From: Sphingomonas sp. Leaf343
Lineage (GTDB): Bacteria > Pseudomonadota > Alphaproteobacteria > Sphingomonadales > Sphingomonadaceae
Direction: 5' to 3'
Assembly: GCF_001423765.1 (NCBI RefSeq)
Contig: NZ_LMPG01000010.1
Coordinates: 311,220-375,219 of the forward strand
Length of the DNA stretch: 64,000 nucleotides
Positions 1 to 7,725 of the stretch are shown here, piece by piece. The notes below the pieces were generated by a model. It saw nothing but the letters and a program-made list of their open reading frames with translations, made no database searches and had not been told where the DNA came from. Both the position numbers and the translations under genes were made by a program. Each line of letters begins with the position of its first letter. Position 1 is the stretch's first letter.

Positions 1-173
1 TCACCAGCGTCGCCGAGATCATCGGTCCCCTCATCGCCGCGCAGGCGCTGGCGACCGGGGCGCTCGCCGGGTTCGATGGCGCGGCGTTCCTCGTCTCCGC
101 CGCGCTGATCGCCGGATCGGGACTGATCGTCCTCGTTGCCGCCCGCCGCCTGCCGGGGGAAGCCGCCGCATGA
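1..173 (+). CDS. C-terminal end of a membrane transporter (MFS-like), truncated by window edge
   Basis: Reading begins in frame at base 2 and gives the last 56 residues of a protein whose start lies outside the window. The visible part has two hydrophobic stretches, the last being a typical final transmembrane helix (AALIAGSGLIVLVAARRL) followed by a short charged tail. This would fit the last two helices of a major facilitator transporter, but too little is present to name a substrate. Its stop codon overlaps the next start in an ATGA arrangement, so the two genes are probably co-transcribed and translationally coupled. Confidence 0.5.
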   Translation, partial: TSVAEIIGPLIAAQALATGALAGFDGAAFLVSAALIAGSGLIVLVAARRLPGEAAA

Positions 174-943
174 CGGGCATCGCGCAGATCATCGCCGCGA
201 TGGATCGAACCGGCGAAGGCTGGCGTGCGACGCTCCCCGATACGTGGCTGCAAGGCCGCACCGCCTATGGCGGGTTGTCCACCGCCCTCGCCCTCCACGC
301 CGCACAGCGCTGCGATGCGGACCTGCCGCCGTTGCGATCGGCGCAGGTGTCGTTCATCGGTCCGCTGTCGGGGCAGGTGACGATCGCCGCCACGCTCCTG
401 CGCCGTGGTCGAAACGCCGCCTTCGTGCAGGCGGACGTCGTCGGCGATGCCGGCCTCGGGTTGCGCGCGACCTTCGTATTCATGCGCGCGATCGAGTCGC
501 GGCTCGATCATCGGCGCGGCGACGCGCCGCCCTGCCCGCCCCCGCCCCCCGATGCGACGCTGTTCCGCGGCATCCCCGCCATCCCCTTCACCCGGAATTT
601 CGAGATGTTCGATCAGCCCGCCGACACCGGCGCTGCCGAATGGCTGCGCTGGATCAGGCTGGCCGACCGCTCCGGTCTCGATCCGGCGGTGGAGTTGATG
701 GCGATCGCCGATGCGCTGCCGCCCGCGGCGCTCAAACTGCTCGACGGTCCGGCGCCTGTCAGTTCGATGACGTGGCTGGTCAATCTGCTCGATCCCGCGC
801 CCGCTACGACGGACGGCTGGTGGTTGCTCCGCGCGACGACGGATCACGCCGCCGCCGGCAGTTCCAGCCAGGCGATGGCGATCTGGAACGCCGCCGGCCA
901 GCCGATCGCCGAACAGATGCAGGGCGTCGCCATCTTCGGCTGA
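170..943 (+). CDS. Acyl-CoA thioesterase family protein (TesB-like double hotdog)
   Basis: A 257-residue protein that looks like the TesB-like thioesterase family, which hydrolyses acyl-CoA thioesters in the cytoplasm. The N-terminal half carries the family pattern of a GRTAYGGL segment leading into the long hotdog helix, then a QVSFIGPLSG strand. The second half ends with the usual MAIWNAAGQPIAEQMQG strand pair. There is no signal peptide. The start is set by an ATGA overlap with the upstream transporter gene. The substrate cannot be predicted. Confidence 0.75.
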   Translation: MTGIAQIIAAMDRTGEGWRATLPDTWLQGRTAYGGLSTALALHAAQRCDADLPPLRSAQVSFIGPLSGQVTIAATLLRRGRNAAFVQADVVGDAGLGLRATFVFMRAIESRLDHRRGDAPPCPPPPPDATLFRGIPAIPFTRNFEMFDQPADTGAAEWLRWIRLADRSGLDPAVELMAIADALPPAALKLLDGPAPVSSMTWLVNLLDPAPATTDGWWLLRATTDHAAAGSSSQAMAIWNAAGQPIAEQMQGVAIFG

Positions 944-1056
944 TCCTCCGCGACACATTGCGACAAACGCCGCCGGATCGGACATATGCCCGCGACACCG
1001 ATCCGCGATACGGTGACTCAGGACGGGCCTCCTGCCCCGTCGACCGGAGTCGCCTC

Positions 1057-1536
1057 GTGGAACCCTTCACCCTCATCCTCGCCGCCCTGCTCGCCCAGAC
1101 CTCCGCCGACGCGCTGCCGCCCGCCCCGCCGCCACCGCCGCCACGCGCGACGATGCAGGCGAACATCGATGGCGACGGCCTCGTCACGCGGGACGAGGCC
1201 CTGGCGCAGGCCGATGCGCAATTCGCGGCGATGGATGCCGATCACGATGGCAAGCTCAGCGCGGAGGAACGCCGCGCCGGCATGGCCGCGATGCGCGCGT
1301 CCCGCCCCGGCAGCGGCGACGGCCTGCGTCCCCCGCGCGAGGGGAACCGCTCGCGCGGGGATGCCGGAGCGATGGCCGGCGGCGACATGACGCAGGCCGC
1401 CTTTCGCGATCGCGCCGGCCAGCGCTTCGACCGGCTCGACACCGATCGGGACGGCAAGGTCGACCGCGCCGGGATGGCGGCCGCGCGCGCCGCGATGCGT
1501 GGCGGTGGCCGCCCCCGCCCGGCCGGCGACGAGTAA
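1057..1536 (+). CDS. Exported EF-hand calcium-binding protein
   Basis: About 159 residues beginning at a GTG. A short hydrophobic leader (FTLILAALLAQTSADA) is followed by a proline-rich linker and then EF-hand loops. The loop DADHDGKLSAEE is a complete canonical 12-residue calcium site. NIDGDGLVTRDE has Asn at position 1, which is tolerated, and DTDRDGKVDRAG lacks the final Glu and may be weak. Small periplasmic EF-hand proteins like this are common in sphingomonads and have no assigned role. The frame stays open far upstream, but that part overlaps the thioesterase gene in another frame and is not believable protein. Confidence 0.75.
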   Translation: MEPFTLILAALLAQTSADALPPAPPPPPPRATMQANIDGDGLVTRDEALAQADAQFAAMDADHDGKLSAEERRAGMAAMRASRPGSGDGLRPPREGNRSRGDAGAMAGGDMTQAAFRDRAGQRFDRLDTDRDGKVDRAGMAAARAAMRGGGRPRPAGDE

Positions 1537-1562
1537 GCACAGGCTGTCCGGACGCATCCGCC

Positions 1563-2300
1563 ATGCTACAGCCCGACATCATGGGAGATCAGCCGCATCT
1601 GCTGCTCGTCGACGACGAGCGCTCGATCCGTGAACCGCTCGCCGTGTACCTGACGAAACAAGGTTTTCGCGTCACGCAGGCGGGCGATGCGGAGGCGGCC
1701 CGGACGCGCCTGACCGCCTATGCAATCGACCTCGCGATCATCGACATCATGATGCCGGGCGAAGACGGTCTGTCGCTGTGTCGCCACATCGCCGCGACCA
1801 GCGACGTGCCCGTCATCCTGCTGACCGCCAAGGCGGAGGAAACCGACCGCATCGTCGGGCTGGAGATGGGCGCGGACGATTACGTGGTGAAGCCCTTTTC
1901 CCCGCGCGAGCTGGCGACCCGCGTCAAGGTCGTGCTGCGCCGGACTCAGGCGGGCGCGACGCGGCAGCATGCGCCCGAAAGCGGCTCCTACGCCTTCGCC
2001 GGCTGGGTCCTGAAATCGGGCGAGCGCGCGCTGGTCGATCGCGAGGGCGTGTCGGTGCCGCTGTCGACCGGCGAGTTCAACCTGCTGCTCGTCCTCGTCA
2101 CGCGACCGCGTCAGGTGCTGACCCGCGACCAGTTGCTCGACCTGACGCAGGGGCGGGAAGCCGCCGCTTTCGACCGCGCGATCGACAATCAGGTCAGCCG
2201 CCTGCGCAAGAAGATCGAGGTCGACGCCAAGAACCCCGACATCATCAAGACCGTCTGGGGCGGCGGCTACACCCTCGCCGCCGAAGTGACGAGGCTGTGA
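1563..2300 (+). CDS. OmpR-family DNA-binding response regulator
   Basis: A 245-residue regulator with an N-terminal receiver domain (LLLVDDERS acidic pair, phosphoacceptor Asp61 in IDIMMPGEDG, Thr in LLTAK, Lys in VVKPFSPREL) and a C-terminal winged-helix domain ending in IIKTVWGGGYTL, the hallmark of OmpR/PhoB regulators. An in-frame ATG six codons further in is an alternative start. The stop overlaps the GTG start of the sensor kinase that follows, so this is a classic two-component operon. The stimulus is unknown. Confidence 0.92.
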   Translation: MLQPDIMGDQPHLLLVDDERSIREPLAVYLTKQGFRVTQAGDAEAARTRLTAYAIDLAIIDIMMPGEDGLSLCRHIAATSDVPVILLTAKAEETDRIVGLEMGADDYVVKPFSPRELATRVKVVLRRTQAGATRQHAPESGSYAFAGWVLKSGERALVDREGVSVPLSTGEFNLLLVLVTRPRQVLTRDQLLDLTQGREAAAFDRAIDNQVSRLRKKIEVDAKNPDIIKTVWGGGYTLAAEVTRL

Positions 2301-3637
2301 CCCGGTTCTGGCCCCGCCGCCTTGCGACCCAGCTCGGGCTGCTGATCGTTCTCGCGCTGTTCGTCGCCCAGGCGATCAACTTCACATTGCTGTTGCGGGA
2401 GCGGCGTCAGTTCGCCCTCGAACAGATCACCGGCCCCGCCGCCACCCGCTTCATCGACGCCAGCGAGCGGCTGTCGGCGGGCAAGCCGATCACCGCCGAC
2501 CGTGGCCGTGTCCGCCTGATGTCGGTCAGCCCGGTCAGGCGCGGCATCATGGCCGAGCCGGAGGTCGCACGGGCGCTTCGTGGCGCGCTGACCGATGCCG
2601 GCCTGCGCGTCGGTCGCATCGACACGGCGCTGCGGCCGCTCCGCCGCGACGACCCGATGCTGCGCCGGGTGCCGCCGCAACGGATCGAGCGCATCCTGCG
2701 CGATGCCGACGAACTCGTCATCGCGGTCCAGTTGCTCGACGGCCGCTGGCTGATCCAGCGCATGCCCTGGGGTCATACCGACAGCGGCCTGATCTGGCGG
2801 CTGGTCGGGCAGACCGCCATCCTGTTCGTCGTCGTGCTGATCCCCGTCCTGCTCGCCATCCGCCGGATCGCGCGTCCCCTGCGTGATCTGACGCTCGCCG
2901 CCGAACGCTTCGGCCCCGGCGACGCGGCGGAGCCGGTGCCGGTGCGGGGACCGGAGGATGTCGCGGCCCTCGTCACGGCGTTCAACGGCCTTCGCTGCCG
3001 CGTGACGGCGATGTTGGACGAGAAGGACAAGATGCTCGGCGCGATCGGCCACGATCTGCGCACGCCCCTCGCGGCCCTGCGCGTCCGTATCGAATCGGTG
3101 GAGGACGACGCCGATCGCAACAAGATGGCGGACACCATCGCGGAGATGAACCGCACGCTCGACGACATCCTGTCGCTCGCCCGTCTCGGCCGTCCCAGCG
3201 AACTGCCGACGGATGTCGACCTGTCGGCGCTGGTCGATGCCGTCGTGGAGGATTTCCGCGATCTGGGCGATGATGTCGAGTTCGTGGAGGCTGAACGGCT
3301 GACGATGCGGCTCCGCCCCTCGCTGATGCGCCGCGCCGTCCGCAACCTGATCGAGAACGCGGTGAAATACGGCCGGTCCGCCGTCGTCCGCATCGACCGT
3401 TTGCCGGGGGCGACCGCGATCGTCGTCGCGGATGGCGGACCCGGTATCCCGGCCGACCGGCTGGAACACGTCTTCGACCCGTTTACGCGGCTGGAAACGT
3501 CCCGCAACCGGGAGACGGGCGGCATCGGCCTGGGCCTCGCACTCTCGCGGGCGATCGTGCGCGAAGCGGGTGGCGACATCGTCCTGACGAACCGGCCCGA
3601 AGGCGGACTCGCCGCGACGATCACCCTGCCGGCTTGA
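2297..3637 (+). CDS. Membrane sensor histidine kinase (EnvZ-type), partner of the preceding regulator
   Basis: A 446-residue inner-membrane kinase starting at a GTG that overlaps the stop of the response regulator (GTGA). It has a first transmembrane helix near residues 11-33, a periplasmic loop of roughly 140 residues, a second helix ending at LLAIRRIARPL, a HAMP linker, a HisKA dimerisation helix with His252 in IGHDLRTPLAALRVR, and an ATPase domain with the N box LIENAVKYG, DGGPGIP and GIGLGLALSRAIV. All catalytic motifs are intact. The gene end overlaps the convergent transporter gene by 17 bases. Confidence 0.9.
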   Translation: MTRFWPRRLATQLGLLIVLALFVAQAINFTLLLRERRQFALEQITGPAATRFIDASERLSAGKPITADRGRVRLMSVSPVRRGIMAEPEVARALRGALTDAGLRVGRIDTALRPLRRDDPMLRRVPPQRIERILRDADELVIAVQLLDGRWLIQRMPWGHTDSGLIWRLVGQTAILFVVVLIPVLLAIRRIARPLRDLTLAAERFGPGDAAEPVPVRGPEDVAALVTAFNGLRCRVTAMLDEKDKMLGAIGHDLRTPLAALRVRIESVEDDADRNKMADTIAEMNRTLDDILSLARLGRPSELPTDVDLSALVDAVVEDFRDLGDDVEFVEAERLTMRLRPSLMRRAVRNLIENAVKYGRSAVVRIDRLPGATAIVVADGGPGIPADRLEHVFDPFTRLETSRNRETGGIGLGLALSRAIVREAGGDIVLTNRPEGGLAATITLPA

Positions 3638-4883
3638 CCCGCCGCAGCAGCGCCAGACCGCACAGGCTCAGCCCGCCCGCCGCGATCAGGTACACGCCGA
3701 CCAGCCCCAGACCGCCGCGCGCGACCAGCCACTCCGCCGCGATCGGTGCGCTCGCGCCGCCGATGATGCCACCCAGATTGAACGTCATCGACACGCCCGT
3801 GTAGCGCACGCCGGCGGGAAACAGCCCCGGCAGCCACCCGCCGAGCGGCCCGTAGGCGAACCCCATCACGAACAGCGCCACCGCCAGCCACACGAAGATC
3901 ACGACCAGCGATCCTGCGCCCAGCATCGGCCCCATCGCCAGCCCGACCAGCACGCAGCCGGCGAACCCCAGCGCCAGCACCCGTTCCGGCCGGCGGCGAT
4001 CCGCCATCACGCTGGCGACGATCACACCCGCCGCCAGGAACAGGATCGCCGCCAGTTCCACGCCGAGGAACACCTGCCGCGAATAGCCGAGCGTGCGCGT
4101 TCCGTATCCCAGCGCGAAGGCCGTCGCGAGATAGAAGATCGCAAAGCATGCGACCACCGCCGCCGTCCCCGCCACCGTCGCGCGCAGATGCTCGCGCAGC
4201 AACGTCGCGATCGGCACCTTCGGCAGCGCCTCCGCCGCCGCCGCTTCCTGGAACGCCGGCGTCTCGGTCAGCCTCAACCGGACCCACAGCCCGAGCGCGA
4301 CCAACACCGAACTCGCGAGAAATGGCACGCGCCAGCCCCATTCGCGAAACTGCTGGTCGGTCAGGAACACGCCCAGCAACAGGAAGAATCCGTTTGCCGC
4401 GATGAACCCCACTGGCGCGCCCAGCGGCGGAAACATCGCCCATGTGAAGCGCCGGTGCGGCGGCGCGTTCTCGACCGCCAGCAACGCCGCGCCGCCCCAC
4501 TCTCCACCCAGCCCCAGCCCCTGCCCCAGCCGCGCGATGCACAGCAGCAGCGGCGCGATCCAGCCCGCCTGCGCATAGGTCGGCAGGAACGCGATCGCGA
4601 CCGTGCTGCCGCCCATCAGCAACAGGCTGGCGACGAGCGTCGATTTGCGGCCGACGCGGTCGCCGAAATGTCCGAACGCCACCGCCCCCACGGGTCGCGC
4701 GACGAACGCCAGCCCGAACGTGGCATAGGACAGCATCGCCTGCGCCGCACCGCTCGTCTCCGGAAAGAACAGCGGCCCGAACACCAGCGCCGCCGCCGTT
4801 GCGTAGATATAGAAATCGTAGAATTCGACCGCCGTACCCGTCAGGCTGGCGAGCAGGATTCGGCGGGTGGAAGCAGGTGTCAT
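3621..4883 (-). CDS. MFS transporter of the metabolite:H+ symporter (MHS) family
   Basis: A 420-residue, twelve-helix transporter of the family that includes ProP and ShiA. The N-terminal pattern LASLTGTAVEFYDFYIYATA and the loop GHFGDRVGRKSTL (MFS motif A) are diagnostic, as is the RLGQGLGLGGEWGGAALLA stretch in helix 5. Members import osmolytes or organic acids with protons; the substrate here is not deducible. The Met chosen is the one seven codons inside the longest possible frame, just before the conserved region. The gene stands alone between convergent and same-strand neighbours. Confidence 0.85.
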   Translation of the reverse strand: MTPASTRRILLASLTGTAVEFYDFYIYATAAALVFGPLFFPETSGAAQAMLSYATFGLAFVARPVGAVAFGHFGDRVGRKSTLVASLLLMGGSTVAIAFLPTYAQAGWIAPLLLCIARLGQGLGLGGEWGGAALLAVENAPPHRRFTWAMFPPLGAPVGFIAANGFFLLLGVFLTDQQFREWGWRVPFLASSVLVALGLWVRLRLTETPAFQEAAAAEALPKVPIATLLREHLRATVAGTAAVVACFAIFYLATAFALGYGTRTLGYSRQVFLGVELAAILFLAAGVIVASVMADRRRPERVLALGFAGCVLVGLAMGPMLGAGSLVVIFVWLAVALFVMGFAYGPLGGWLPGLFPAGVRYTGVSMTFNLGGIIGGASAPIAAEWLVARGGLGLVGVYLIAAGGLSLCGLALLRRVKPAG

Positions 4884-4943
4884 GCCCGCGACCCTAGCCT
4901 GCACCGACTACGCCGCCAACGCCCGCGCCGTTGCTCCCGCCGA

Positions 4944-6578
4944 TCAGTAGCCCAGCGCGCGCGTCAGGTTCAGCAGCAGCCAGTATAGCGTGCCCGACAA
5001 CAGCATCGCGACGGGCAGCGTCATCACCCACGCCAGCGCCATGTTGCGCACGGTGCGCCCCTGCAAACCCGCTCCGTTCGCGACCGAGGCACCGGCGACG
5101 CCGGACGACAGGATATGCGTCGTCGACACCGGCATTCCGAACCGCTCCGCCAGCAGGATCGTGGAGGCGGCCATCAGCTCCGCCGATGCGCCCATGCCAT
5201 AGGTCAGGTGCGTCTTGCCGATCCGCTCGCCGACCGTCACGACGATCCGTCGCCAACCGACCATCGTGCCCAGCCCCAGCGCCAGCGCCACGGTGATCTT
5301 CACCCAGAGCGGGATATAGCGCGTGCCGCGCTCCAGCTCGGTGTTGTACGCCTTGAGCGTTTTGACCTGCGCCTCCGTGAAGGTCGCCTGCGCGCCCTTG
5401 TCGGCGGCGACCAGCTTCGTCGTGTCGAGCACGAGATACATGTCGTTGCGCAGGTTCGGCACCGCCGCGGCGGGCACCTTGCCCAGCGAGCCATAGCCGC
5501 CGATCCGCTCCGCGACATCGTCCGACAGCGTCGCGAGGCCGCCATAGACGCCGGCATCCGCGACCTTCCTGGTCCGCAGGGCCGCGGTCACGCGGGCGCG
5601 TGCCGCCTCGACCGACGCCATCGGCCGTCCGTGCGCGGCATAGGCGGCGGACGCCGAGGTCGCCGCCTGCACGAAGGCTGGCGTCGCGCTTTCGGGGACG
5701 GTGCGGTTCAGAGCATAGGCGGTGGGCGCGCAGCCGATCAGGATGAGCATGATGAGGCCCATGCCCTTCTGCCCGTCATTGCCGCCATGCGCGAAGCTGA
5801 CGGCGGTGCAGGTGCCGATCAACAGCGCGCGGATACCGGCGGGGGGCGGCGCGTCGGCCTTTGGCTCGCGATAGAGTTCCGGCTTGCGGAAGATGCGCTT
5901 CATCACCAGCAGCAGCACGAACGCGCCGGCGAACCCGATCAGCGGGCTGATGAGCAAGGCCGACAGCACCTTCGTCACCTGCGCCATGTCGACGCCCGAT
6001 CCGCCGCCGTCCGACAGCAGTTGGTACGACAGGCCGACGCCGAGGATCGACCCGATCAGTGCGTGGCTCGACGAATTGGGCAGGCCGACATACCAGGTCG
6101 CGAGGTTCCACAGCACCGCCGCGAGCAACAGCGCGAAGATCATCGCGAACCCCCCGGCCGAGCCGAGGTTCAGCACCAGATCGACCGGCAGCAACGTGAC
6201 GATCGAATAAGCGACCGCCCCCGACGACGCCATCACGCCCAGGAAGTTCCAGACACCGGACCACACCACCGCCAGATGCGCCGGCATCGCGTTGGTGTAG
6301 ATCACCGTCGCCACCGCGTTGGCGGTGTCGTGGAAGCCGTTCACGAACTCGAACCCCAGCGCGATCACCAGCGCCAGCCCCAGGAACAGGAACACGCCGC
6401 CCGCGATCTGCTCGCCGACCTGTTGCGTGTCGCTGAGGATGCTGATGCCGGCATAGCCGAGCCCGCCGACCAGCAGGGCGGCAAACAGCCACTTGCCAGC
6501 GAACGGAAATCGATCGTCGAGCCGGGGGCCACGAGCGTGCGAGACGGACTCGCCGCCCGTCAAAACGGTGCTTGCCAT
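4944..6578 (-). CDS. Inorganic phosphate transporter, PiT family
   Basis: About 544 residues. The PiT signature occurs twice, as FVNGFHDTANAVATVIYTN near the N terminus and SFAHGGNDGQKGMGL in the middle, and the C-terminal half has GWRRIVVTVGERIGKTHLT and PVSTTHILSSGVAGAS. Roughly 140 mostly soluble residues separate the central repeat from the last helices, a common sphingomonad and enterobacterial PitA-type insert. It imports phosphate (as metal-phosphate) with protons. The Met at the listed start is preferred because a Pho-box-like site lies 27-44 bases upstream, inside the longer alternative reading. Confidence 0.92.
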   Translation of the reverse strand: MASTVLTGGESVSHARGPRLDDRFPFAGKWLFAALLVGGLGYAGISILSDTQQVGEQIAGGVFLFLGLALVIALGFEFVNGFHDTANAVATVIYTNAMPAHLAVVWSGVWNFLGVMASSGAVAYSIVTLLPVDLVLNLGSAGGFAMIFALLLAAVLWNLATWYVGLPNSSSHALIGSILGVGLSYQLLSDGGGSGVDMAQVTKVLSALLISPLIGFAGAFVLLLVMKRIFRKPELYREPKADAPPPAGIRALLIGTCTAVSFAHGGNDGQKGMGLIMLILIGCAPTAYALNRTVPESATPAFVQAATSASAAYAAHGRPMASVEAARARVTAALRTRKVADAGVYGGLATLSDDVAERIGGYGSLGKVPAAAVPNLRNDMYLVLDTTKLVAADKGAQATFTEAQVKTLKAYNTELERGTRYIPLWVKITVALALGLGTMVGWRRIVVTVGERIGKTHLTYGMGASAELMAASTILLAERFGMPVSTTHILSSGVAGASVANGAGLQGRTVRNMALAWVMTLPVAMLLSGTLYWLLLNLTRALGY

Positions 6579-6604
6579 GATGCAGCAATCCCTGCTCGAC
6601 TTGA

Positions 6605-6622
6605 GTGACACTTTGATGACAA
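6605..6622 (-). promoter_or_regulatory. Pho box (PhoB operator) upstream of the PiT gene
   Basis: The minus strand reads TTGTCATCAAAGTGTCAC, two TGTCA-type 7-mers separated by 4 bases. This differs from the consensus CTGTCAT-N4-CTGTCAC at one base in each repeat. Placement 27 bases before the chosen ATG is right for an activator site. It suggests the transporter responds to phosphate starvation through PhoB. Confidence 0.65.
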
Positions 6623-6671
6623 CAGCCGCTTCAACGGCTTGGGAACTGCCCCGGACGGGGACGCAGCGGGG

Positions 6672-7082
6672 CTAACCCGGATAATGCTCGAACTCGGGCA
6701 GCGAATCGAGGTCGCGGGTCCAGTCCAGCCGCTCCGCCGTCTGGATATGCACCGCCGGTGCGAAGGCGGCCGGGTCGTCCAGTGTCGCCGACTGCACGTC
6801 GACGATGCCCGGCAACATCGCGGCATTGCGATAGAACAGCCCGCTGCCGCACGTCCCGCAGAACGCCCTGCGGCCATGCTCCGACGACGCATAGTCGACG
6901 GGCGTGCCGGTCACCGCGACCTGCTCCTCGCGCCACGCGATCCAGCCGACCATCGGCGCACCCGCACTCCGCCGGCAATCTTCGCAGTGGCACAGCGCGT
7001 GATGCTCCGGCGCCCCCGTCGCGACATAGCGGATCGCGCCACAATGGCAGCCGCCGCCGATGCTTCCGGTATCCATCGTCAC
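6672..7082 (-). CDS. GFA / CENP-V domain zinc protein
   Basis: A 136-residue protein of the glutathione-dependent formaldehyde-activating-enzyme fold. The zinc-binding cysteines are visible in order: GGCHCGAIRY, ALCHCEDCRRSAG and FCGTCGSGLFY. The biochemical role of most family members is unproven; only a few act on S-hydroxymethylglutathione. It lies on the same strand as the PiT gene but is probably separately expressed, as 90 bases carrying the Pho box separate them. Confidence 0.88.
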   Translation of the reverse strand: MTMDTGSIGGGCHCGAIRYVATGAPEHHALCHCEDCRRSAGAPMVGWIAWREEQVAVTGTPVDYASSEHGRRAFCGTCGSGLFYRNAAMLPGIVDVQSATLDDPAAFAPAVHIQTAERLDWTRDLDSLPEFEHYPG

Positions 7083-7152
7083 CTCGTTCGCCCCCGGTCA
7101 CCACGATTACGGTCGGTCGCAGACTCGATAACCTGCATCATAGCCGCGCGGC

Positions 7153-7214
7153 GTAATGCCGCAAAGGGGGCGCGGCGCGGGTGGTCCCGTGCCGCGGCCC
7201 CTTTGCGGCGTTAC
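7153..7214. terminator. Long GC-rich hairpin between urcA and the GFA gene
   Basis: Two arms of 29 bases (7153-7181 and 7186-7214) are complementary apart from about three positions, with a 4-base loop. It lies directly after the stop of the UrcA gene, so it could terminate that transcript, but it is far longer than needed and has no T-run. Confidence 0.6.
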
Positions 7215-7234
7215 CTCGCGCCGGTTGCTCGGGA

Positions 7235-7543
7235 TCAGCCGCGGGCGCCGACGCTGGCGATCTGTTCCGCCTTCGCCTGCCGGCGCGCGGCCTGCGCCCG
7301 CGCATCGCGCACCATCTCCTGATGGCAACGCAGCCGGGCGAAATGGTCGCCCCGCGACGTGTAGTCGCCACAGGCGAGCATGGCCGCGCGGTGGACGCGT
7401 CCGTCCAGCGCGATCCGGCCCTTGATCGTCGTCAGGTCCAGACCGACGGTGCTGACCCGGGCGGTCACCTGCGCGCGGTTCGATGCGGACACGGACGTGG
7501 CGAAACAGGCCGCCGCGGCGGCGGCCATGATGACGATTTTCAT
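7235..7543 (-). CDS. UrcA family protein
   Basis: A 102-residue exported protein: signal peptide (MKIVIMAAAAAACFATSVSA), then the UrcA core with VSTVGLDLTTIKGRIALDGRV and two cysteines in MLACGDY and LRCHQEM that probably form a disulfide. The family is frequent in sphingomonads and caulobacters and has no known function. It is divergent from the helicase gene. Confidence 0.8.
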   Translation of the reverse strand: MKIVIMAAAAAACFATSVSASNRAQVTARVSTVGLDLTTIKGRIALDGRVHRAAMLACGDYTSRGDHFARLRCHQEMVRDARAQAARRQAKAEQIASVGARG

Positions 7544-7706
7544 GATGAAAGCTCCTGCTGGTGATGCCGCGGCCGGGTATGTCGGGATGGTCCCATCGGA
7601 CCGTCACCCCGCAAAGGCTCTGTCGACAGGATGCGATTAGCCGTGGATCGTTGCGCCGCCGCGACGATCCCGCGTCGTCCGCGTGACGCTTGCTCCCGCG
7701 GCCCGC

Positions 7707-7721
7707 GTTCCCTACCTGTTC
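7707..7721 (+). promoter_or_regulatory. Candidate SOS (LexA) box at the uvrD start
   Basis: GTTC-N7-GTTC matches the alphaproteobacterial LexA operator exactly and ends four bases before the GTG start. It overlaps a possible -10 (TACCTG, 7713-7718) that sits 17 bases after TTGCTC, the same geometry as the lexA promoter elsewhere in this window. Confidence 0.5.
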
Positions 7722-7725
7722 GACC

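Noticed and set aside
136..1056. Long open frame in front of the EF-hand protein
   Set aside because: It overlaps the thioesterase gene in another frame and has Arg-rich shadow composition; only the part after the GTG at 1057 reads as protein.
2773..4542. 589-codon minus-strand frame across the kinase and symporter genes
   Set aside because: Shadow of two well-supported genes, with low-complexity Arg/Gly/Ala composition.
5115..6608. 497-codon open frame on the plus strand opposite the PiT gene
   Set aside because: Arg/His/Gln-rich composition typical of antisense shadows in high-GC genes; no domain visible.
7690..7725. TTG start for the helicase
   Set aside because: The extra 12 residues are unlike UvrD starts and the region carries a promoter/SOS-like box, so GTG 7726 is preferred.
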